NCBI RefSeq assembly: GCF_017874415.1
Contig: NZ_JAGGLM010000011.1
Coordinates: 1-64,000 of the forward strand
Direction of reading: 5' to 3'
DNA: 64,000 bases
Source of the DNA: Clostridium algifaecis
GTDB taxonomy: Bacteria > Bacillota > Clostridia > Clostridiales > Clostridiaceae
Below the pieces are notes generated by a model, which saw nothing but the letters and a program-made list of their open reading frames with translations, was not told the DNA's origin and did no database searches. The translations under genes were made by a program, and so were the position numbers. This document shows, one piece after another, positions 56,403-64,000 of the stretch. The first letter of the stretch is position 1. Every line of letters begins with the position of its first letter.

Positions 56403-56480
56403 TGTACGGTTAAATAAAAAGAGTAAATAGCCCCCTTTTTATTTATAAAAAACAGCCTATGCCCCAATGGGCTGTTTTTG
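56403..56480 (+). ncRNA. Candidate small RNA with two hairpins, each showing GCCCC in the loop
   Basis: About 78 nt from the predicted start. Hairpin 1: TAAATAAAAAG (56411-56421) with CTTTTTATTTA (56435-56445), a perfect 11-bp stem whose 13-nt loop ends in TAGCCCC. Hairpin 2: CAGCCTAT with ATGGGCTG and loop GCCCCA, followed by T5, a Rho-independent terminator. There is no open frame with a ribosome site. C-rich loops like this are typical of Firmicute sRNAs that pair with G-rich Shine-Dalgarno sites. The 354-bp rsuA-yerC gap otherwise holds only AT-rich sequence and yerC signals. Confidence 0.6.
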
Positions 56481-56671
56481 TTTTCAAAAATTAATATGAA
56501 AAAATATATAATTTTGCATATATGCAATTTTTAATTCATATATAGAAATATAATAATTTAAATGCAATATTCTCTTCACTTAAATTATTATATTTTTATG
56601 GATTAATGTTTTAATACGTGATAAAATTAAAGTGATCTAAGTTAAAACTCATGAGATAAGAGGGTAAGCTT

Positions 56672-56971
56672 ATGGAAAAATATAAATCCAAATTACAAAG
56701 TAAACAGATGGATTATCTGTGTGAGGCTGTATTGAGTCTTAAAACAAAAGAAGAATGTTATAGATTCTTTGATGATATATGCACTATAAATGAAATAAAG
56801 GCATTGGAACAGAGGCTTCAAGTTGCAAAGATGTTAAAAGACAAAAAAACTTATTTGGATATAGCAGGTGAAACAGGAGCAAGCACTGCTACAATAAGCA
56901 GGGTAAACAGATGTCTGAATTATGGTAGTGATGGATATAAAATCGTCTTAGAAAGATTAAAAGAAAAATAA
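56672..56971 (+). CDS. YerC/YecD family TrpR-related DNA-binding protein
   Basis: The 99-residue protein has SLKTKEECYRFFDDICTINEIKALEQRLQVAKML and the helix-turn-helix YLDIAGETGASTATISRVNRCL, the pattern of the YerC/YecD branch of the TrpR/DnaA-like superfamily. It is often found directly upstream of pcrA in Firmicutes, as here. The target and ligand are unknown. A terminator hairpin separates it from pcrA. Confidence 0.92.
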   Translation: MEKYKSKLQSKQMDYLCEAVLSLKTKEECYRFFDDICTINEIKALEQRLQVAKMLKDKKTYLDIAGETGASTATISRVNRCLNYGSDGYKIVLERLKEK

Positions 56972-56994
56972 ATAATATTTTCTATATTTAGTTT

Positions 56995-57028
56995 AAATGT
57001 GCTTATAATAATGAAAAGCACATTTTTG
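56995..57028 (+). terminator. Terminator after yerC
   Basis: AAATGTGCTT (56995-57004) with AAGCACATTT (57016-57025) and a T5 run. Confidence 0.8.
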
Positions 57029-57122
57029 TGTTTTTATGATTAAATTCAGTTTAAAATGATATAATATTAAACATAAAGTTTTTAATTAAAAGCAATAGAG
57101 AAAAATAGGGAGAGAGGATTTT

Positions 57123-59360
57123 ATGGATTTAAAAAATCTTTTAAATAAAGAACAGTATAATGCGGTAGTTACTATAGATGGTCCACTTCTCATATTAGCT
57201 GGAGCAGGTTCTGGTAAAACAAGAGTGCTTACATATAGAATAGCCCATATGATTAAGGATTTAAGTATATATCCTTCTAAAATTCTTGCTATAACTTTTA
57301 CAAATAAAGCTGCAGGAGAGATGAAAGACAGGGTGAGAAAACTTGTAGGAAAAGAAGCAGATAATATGTGGATTTCCACTTTCCATTCCAGTTGTGTGAG
57401 AATACTTAGAAGAGAAATAGATAAGCTTGGTTACAATAAAAACTTTGCGATATATGATAGCTATGACCAAAAAGTACTTGTAAAACAGTGCATGGAGGAG
57501 CTTAATATAGATGATAAATTTATATCTGACAGAGAGATAATCAATAAAATAAGCAATCAAAAGGACAATCTTATATCTCCTACAAAGTATAAAAATAAAG
57601 TTGGAAATAATAAAAATGATAGGCTTGATAAAATTGCTGATGTTTATATTCTTTATCAAAAAAAATTAAAAAATAACAATGCGCTGGATTTCGATGATTT
57701 GATATATAAGACGGTTCAGCTTTTTAAGGAAAATAGTGATGTGCTTGAATTCTATCAGAGAAAATTCAAGTACATAATGGTAGACGAATATCAAGATACA
57801 AATAAGTCTCAATATGAATTAATAAGGCTCCTTGCAAAGGAGCATAAAAATATATGTGTAGTTGGTGATGATGACCAATGTATTTATGAATGGAGAGGTG
57901 CAGATATAAGAAATATACTGGACTTTGAAAAAGATTATCCAGCTGCAAAAATTATAAAACTTGAGCAGAACTACAGATCCAAGGGTAATATACTAAAAGC
58001 GGCAAATGATATTATAAAAAATAACTCCGAACGAAAAACTAAAATACTTAGAACTGAAAATGAAGATGGCGACAAAATAAAATTATACAAAGCCTATTCT
58101 GATATAGACGAGGGTATGTACGTATCAAACGAGATAAAAAAGCTTTGTAGAACTGAAAATAGAAAATACAGGGATTTTGCCATACTTTATAGAACTAATG
58201 CACAGTCCAGAGTATTTGAAGATACTTTTATGAAAAATAATATACCATATAGAATAATTGGAGGGTTAAAATTTTATGACAGAAAAGAAATAAAAGATAT
58301 AATGTCATATTTGAAATTTATAAATAATCCTCTGGATGATGTTAGCTTAAAGAGAATAATAAATGAACCAAAAAGAAGCATTGGAAATACTACAGTAGAC
58401 AAGATACAAAAATTTGCTATCTCTATGAATGAATGTATGTATAGTGTATTACTTGACATAGAGGAAGTTATAAACCTTCCTAAAAGAAGTATTACTTCAA
58501 TAAAAAAATTTGTAAGCCTTATAAATAGCTTTATAAGAAGCAAAGATGAAATTTCAGTTTCAAGTTTGATAAAAGAGATTCTTGAATCTACAGGATATTT
58601 GGATAAACTTAAAACTTCAAAAGATGCAGATTCTGTAAGCAGAATAGAAAATTTGAAAGAGCTTGTGTCTGCTGCAGTGGAATTTGAAAATTCATCTGAA
58701 GACAGATCCTTATCGGCATTTTTGGAAAAAGTAACACTTGTGTCTGATATAGATAATTTTGATGAAAACTCCGATACAGTGGTTATAATGACAGTTCACA
58801 GTGCCAAGGGTCTTGAATTTCCTGTAGTATTTATGGTGGGAATGGAAAATGGAATATTTCCTGGCAGTCAGTCTCTTGATAATCCTGGCGAAATGGAAGA
58901 ATCAAGAAGACTTTGTTATGTCGGAATAACAAGGGCAAAAGAAAAACTTTATATGACCTCAGCTGAAACAAGAAGAATATTCGGGAGAATGGTGTCTTAC
59001 GGTCAATCTGATTTTATAGACGAGATATCAAGCAGTTTGAAGGAGTATGATAATGGCGGCAGAGAAAATTTTAGAAATAAACCAAGTCTGCATAATACTT
59101 TTTCACTTATGTCAAAGGTTGATAATAAAATGTCATATGGATTGCAGAATAAAACCATTAATAAAGTTGAAAGTAAAAATGAAAATGAATTGAAATTGGA
59201 AAATATAAAAGCTGGTATAAAAGTAAAACATAATAAATTTGGAATAGGCACTATTGTGAGTGTAAATAAAAATGGAAGTGGCATAAAACTTACTATAGCT
59301 TTTGATAAGAGAGGAATAAAGAATCTTATGTATGGAGTTGCACAACTTGAAGCTGTATAG
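57123..59360 (+). CDS. pcrA: ATP-dependent DNA helicase PcrA (UvrD family)
   Basis: The 745-residue SF1A helicase shows Q-motif LNKEQYNAV, Walker A AGAGSGKTRVLTYRIA (about 26-41), TFTNKAAGEMKDRV, DEYQDTNKSQYEL (motif II), GDDDQCIYEWRGAD, EQNYRSKGNIL and VMTVHSAKGLEFPVVF plus RRLCYVGITRAKEKLYM. The C-terminal tail ends in a Tudor-like KVKHNKFGIGTIVSV segment that in PcrA contacts RNA polymerase. It unwinds 3'-5' in repair and rolling-circle replication. ligA follows after 42 bp. Confidence 0.97.
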   Translation: MDLKNLLNKEQYNAVVTIDGPLLILAGAGSGKTRVLTYRIAHMIKDLSIYPSKILAITFTNKAAGEMKDRVRKLVGKEADNMWISTFHSSCVRILRREIDKLGYNKNFAIYDSYDQKVLVKQCMEELNIDDKFISDREIINKISNQKDNLISPTKYKNKVGNNKNDRLDKIADVYILYQKKLKNNNALDFDDLIYKTVQLFKENSDVLEFYQRKFKYIMVDEYQDTNKSQYELIRLLAKEHKNICVVGDDDQCIYEWRGADIRNILDFEKDYPAAKIIKLEQNYRSKGNILKAANDIIKNNSERKTKILRTENEDGDKIKLYKAYSDIDEGMYVSNEIKKLCRTENRKYRDFAILYRTNAQSRVFEDTFMKNNIPYRIIGGLKFYDRKEIKDIMSYLKFINNPLDDVSLKRIINEPKRSIGNTTVDKIQKFAISMNECMYSVLLDIEEVINLPKRSITSIKKFVSLINSFIRSKDEISVSSLIKEILESTGYLDKLKTSKDADSVSRIENLKELVSAAVEFENSSEDRSLSAFLEKVTLVSDIDNFDENSDTVVIMTVHSAKGLEFPVVFMVGMENGIFPGSQSLDNPGEMEESRRLCYVGITRAKEKLYMTSAETRRIFGRMVSYGQSDFIDEISSSLKEYDNGGRENFRNKPSLHNTFSLMSKVDNKMSYGLQNKTINKVESKNENELKLENIKAGIKVKHNKFGIGTIVSVNKNGSGIKLTIAFDKRGIKNLMYGVAQLEAV

Positions 59361-59366
59361 TAATAA

Positions 59367-61403
<2,037 letters not shown>

Positions 61404-61522
61404 AATTGTTAACAAAAAAGTATAATTAATATGTATTTACAAACTATAAAAAAAGGTTTATTATAAAAATAATTTGACCTAATATAGTTTAGTTTTTGCA
61501 TTTGAATTGCTGGAGGATAAAA

Positions 61523-61792
61523 ATGAAAAATACAATAAGTTTATTAGGATGGATTGGTGTTATTTTTACTACTCTTGCATTAATATTAACACTACTTACT
61601 ACATATCAATTTGTATATGTAAAATATTTTAATGGTTATTATACTCTTCAATTGTGCATAGTTGTAACTATGATCATATGGTCTATAAATATGCTGATAT
61701 TCAGAAAAAATTTCAAGAATATAGTATATCCTATAACTTGTGTGTTAATAGCATGTGCCACTGTGTTTTTTATGTATATGAGAGTTTATTAA
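61523..61792 (+). CDS. Small three-helix membrane protein, unknown
   Basis: The 89-residue protein has three hydrophobic segments (about 5-28, 39-58 and 66-87). ATG 61523 stands 7 bp behind GGAGG; a longer frame from 61496 has no ribosome site. It lies between ligA and gatC in the same direction and ends in its own terminator. No family recognised. Confidence 0.65.
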   Translation: MKNTISLLGWIGVIFTTLALILTLLTTYQFVYVKYFNGYYTLQLCIVVTMIIWSINMLIFRKNFKNIVYPITCVLIACATVFFMYMRVY

Positions 61793-61801
61793 GCATTACA
61801 G

Positions 61802-61830
61802 AGACAATCTTTTTGATTGTCTTATTTTTT
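61802..61830 (+). terminator. Terminator ahead of gatCAB
   Basis: AGACAATC-TTTTT-GATTGTCT, then TATTTTTT. Confidence 0.85.
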
Positions 61831-61901
61831 TATATTTACAAGTATATATGATGGCTTTAAGATAAAATATATAATATATACAGAAAAAAGAAGGGGATTA
61901 A

Positions 61902-62189
61902 ATGTTTATTACAAGGAAAGAGTTCAAATATGTGGCTGATCTTTCAAGACTTGAGTTTAAAGAAGATGAAGAAATAAAATTAATTGATGAATTGAATGAA
62001 ATACTAGGATATATAGATAAATTGAATGAACTAGATGTAGAAAATGAGGATGAACTTGTAAATCCATATTATATAGAAAATAGGTTTAGAGAAGATAAGA
62101 TTGAAAAATCTATGGAAATAGATAAAGTAATAGAGAATTCACCTGAACATATTAAAAGTTATATAGCTGTACCTAAAATTATTAAATAA
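61902..62189 (+). CDS. gatC: Asp-tRNA(Asn)/Glu-tRNA(Gln) amidotransferase subunit C
   Basis: The 95-residue protein has FKYVADLSRLEFKEDEEIKL and ILGYIDKLNELD, then the extended belt that wraps GatA, ending YIAVPKIIK. It stabilises the GatAB complex, which converts Glu-tRNA(Gln) (and Asp-tRNA(Asn)) to the amide. First gene of gatCAB. Confidence 0.95.
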   Translation: MFITRKEFKYVADLSRLEFKEDEEIKLIDELNEILGYIDKLNELDVENEDELVNPYYIENRFREDKIEKSMEIDKVIENSPEHIKSYIAVPKIIK

Positions 62190-62224
62190 GTTAGCTGAAA
62201 AATTATATTTATGGAGGCAATGTA

Positions 62225-63676
62225 ATGAGTTTTACTGCACATGAATTAGAAGATAAGATACTAAATAAAGAAATGAAGGTAGAAGAGGTAGTTGGACTTT
62301 ATTTAGATAGAATAAATAAGCTCGATTCTAAACTTGAAGCTTATCTATATATAGCACAAGATGAAGCTATAAAAAAGGCAAAGGAGCTCGATTCTAAGCT
62401 AGCATCTTCCAGTCAAGATGTTGGAGGGCTATTTGGAATACCTGTATCTGTTAAAGATAATATAAGTGTTTCTGATATGCAAAATACATGTGGTTCAAAA
62501 ATACTTGAGGGATATACATCTCCATATGATGCAACTGTTATAGAAAAAATAAAAAATGAGGATGGAATAATGCTTGGAAAATTAAATATGGATGAATTTG
62601 CTATGGGTTCTTCTACAGAAAAAAGTTACTTTAAAACAACAAAAAATCCATGGGATTTAGAAAGAGTCCCAGGTGGTTCTTCTGGAGGCTCGGCAGCAGC
62701 AATTTCATCAGGAGAAGCAGCACTATCCTTAGGTACAGATACTGGCGGTTCTATAAGGCAGCCTGCAGCATTTTGCGGAGTTGTTGGAATTAAACCAACT
62801 TATGGAAGAGTATCAAGATATGGAACTGTAGCTTTTGGGTCTACGTTAGATCAGGTTGGACCAATAACAAAAGATGTAGAAGATTGTGCACTTTTAACTC
62901 AATACATATCTGGTATTGATGATAAAGATTCTACAACTGCAAATGTAAAAGTACCGGATTACAGTAAAAGTTTAAATAAAGATATAAAAGGCAAGAAAAT
63001 AGGTGTACCAAAAGAGTACCTTGAATACGGAATAGATGAAAATGTATTAAAATGTATAATGGAAGCTATAGAAGTATTTAAAGAAAATGGAGCAAAAATT
63101 GAATATTGTTCTCTTCCATTTTCTAAATATGCACTTGCTGACTATTATGTTATAGGCTGTGCTGAAGCATCGTCAAATTTAGCAAGATTTGATGGTATAA
63201 AGTATGGGTACAGGTCAAAAAATTATAAGGATGCAGTAGATATATATATAAAGTCTAGAAGTGAAGGTCTTGGAGAGGAAGTAAAAAAGAGAATAATGCT
63301 TGGAACTTATGTGCTCTCTAAAGAAAGATATGATACTTATTATAAAAAGGCACTTAAAGTTAGAAACCTTATAAAAAAAGAATATGCGGATATAATGAAA
63401 AAATTTGATGCTATAATATGCCCTGCAACTGCAAATACTGCTTTTAAAATAGGAGAAAGAGAAAAAGATTCTATAGCAATGTACATGTCTGATTTATATA
63501 TCGTACCTTCAAATATGGCAGGAGTTCCTTCTATATCAGTTCCATGTGGAATGGCAAATGGACTTCCAGTAGGTATGCAAATTATAAGTGGATATTTTAG
63601 GGAAGATGTGTTATTTAATTTGGCATACAGCTTTGAACAGTGCACTAATTGGCATAAGTTAACACCTAACATATGA
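62225..63676 (+). CDS. gatA: Asp-tRNA(Asn)/Glu-tRNA(Gln) amidotransferase subunit A
   Basis: The 483-residue amidase-signature enzyme has a catalytic Lys in [10 protein letters not shown], the cis-Ser in [14 protein letters not shown] and the Ser nucleophile in [16 protein letters not shown]. It releases ammonia from glutamine for GatB. The length is standard. It follows gatC after 35 bp behind TGGAGG. Confidence 0.98.
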   Translation: MSFTAHELEDKILNKEMKVEEVVGLYLDRINKLDSKLEAYLYIAQDEAIKKAKELDSKLASSSQDVGGLFGIPVSVKDNISVSDMQNTCGSKILEGYTSPYDATVIEKIKNEDGIMLGKLNMDEFAMGSSTEKSYFKTTKNPWDLERVPGGSSGGSAAAISSGEAALSLGTDTGGSIRQPAAFCGVVGIKPTYGRVSRYGTVAFGSTLDQVGPITKDVEDCALLTQYISGIDDKDSTTANVKVPDYSKSLNKDIKGKKIGVPKEYLEYGIDENVLKCIMEAIEVFKENGAKIEYCSLPFSKYALADYYVIGCAEASSNLARFDGIKYGYRSKNYKDAVDIYIKSRSEGLGEEVKKRIMLGTYVLSKERYDTYYKKALKVRNLIKKEYADIMKKFDAIICPATANTAFKIGEREKDSIAMYMSDLYIVPSNMAGVPSISVPCGMANGLPVGMQIISGYFREDVLFNLAYSFEQCTNWHKLTPNI

Positions 63677-63705
63677 TTTTTTAATACTTAAAGGAGAGAA
63701 TTTTC

Positions 63706-64000
63706 ATGGAATTTGAATCAACTATTGGATTAGAAGTTCATGTAGAACTTTCAACCAATACTAAAATATTTTGTGGATGCAGTACAGAATTCGGAGGAAT
63801 ACCAAATAGTCATGTATGTCCAGTATGTCTCGGATTGCCGGGCTCTATTCCAATGATAAATAAAAAAGTAATAGAATATGCTATAAAAGCCGGTTTAGCA
63901 CTTAACTGCAGTATAGCAAATAACAGTAGAATGGATAGAAAAAATTTTTTTTATCCTGACTGTCCTAAAAACTACCAAATAACCCAGGATAAATTTCCAC
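63706..64000 (+). CDS. gatB: Asp-tRNA(Asn)/Glu-tRNA(Gln) amidotransferase subunit B, N-terminal part (cut by window edge)
   Basis: The start at 63706 is behind AAAGGAGAG. The visible 98 residues read [20 protein letters not shown], then FCGCSTEF and [12 protein letters not shown] (the zinc-binding Cys), and [19 protein letters not shown], exactly GatB. GatB binds the mischarged tRNA and phosphorylates the acid. The rest lies beyond the window. Confidence 0.97.
   Translation, partial: MEFESTIGLEVHVELSTNTKIFCGCSTEFGGIPNSHVCPVCLGLPGSIPMINKKVIEYAIKAGLALNCSIANNSRMDRKNFFYPDCPKNYQITQDKFP

Overview
The window is 64 kb of AT-rich, gene-dense chromosome from a strictly anaerobic, spore-forming-type Firmicute. 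Codon use, Shine-Dalgarno sites, and the combination of butyryl-CoA pathway genes, NfnAB, Rex, a clostridial-type [FeFe]-hydrogenase homologue, pyruvate carboxylase and fhs-fchA-folD point to a cluster I Clostridium. The species cannot be fixed from sequence alone.

Left edge (1-885): the 3' end of an IS3-family insertion sequence, a gene-poor stretch with two 11-bp tandem repeats that look like integrase arm sites, and a tRNA-Leu(CAA) on the minus strand with its own terminator. This looks like the edge of an accessory region beside a tRNA. From 961 onward the window is mostly core genome.

0.9-15.6 kb: a degenerate metal-binding-type lipoprotein, a double HD-GYP protein, tsaE-tsaB-rimI (t6A tRNA modification; tsaD lies at 14.6 kb), two tandem universal stress proteins, the one-carbon operon fhs-fchA-folD (FolD is fused to an RNase H domain and lacks the cyclohydrolase lysine), a three-gene GlpA-like oxidoreductase module with a possible attenuator leader, a DUF1836 protein and a RusA-like resolvase.

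15.8-29.3 kb: pyruvate carboxylase, a presequence-protease-type M16 peptidase, CstA (pyruvate/peptide transporter family) divergent from a LytS/LytR (BtsS/BtsR-like) two-component system, a thiamine-binding-type protein and an ABC-F ATPase.

29.4-40.5 kb: the redox and energy block: rex, crt (behind Rex-like operators), a decayed bcd/etfA scar, hbd, nfnAB, ogg, a divergent hydrogenase homologue, a VTT membrane protein and groESL behind CIRCE. The scar shows that this locus once had the usual crt-bcd-etfB-etfA-hbd order. The intact bcd-etfB-etfA operon is now at 46.9-49.8 kb on the other strand.

40.6-64 kb: guanine riboswitch-guaB-guaA, an ABC-2 exporter behind a palindromic operator, bcd-etfBA, a nucleotidase-like pseudogene, pgi, YaiI, a seven-repeat Y_Y_Y protein with a soluble-transglycosylase partner, an RsuA-type pseudouridine synthase, a candidate small RNA with two GCCCC loops, a TrpR-like regulator, pcrA-ligA and gatCAB (gatB runs off the end).

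Metabolically, crotonase, Hbd, Bcd/Etf and NfnAB form the reductive C4 branch and its electron-bifurcating partners under redox (Rex) control. Pyc and CstA/LytSR handle pyruvate, and Fhs-FchA-FolD feeds formate into the folate pool, including the purine synthesis served by guaBA. The most unusual items are the bcd/etfA scar, the FolD-RNase H fusion with its lost cyclohydrolase residues, and the twin C-loop small RNA.
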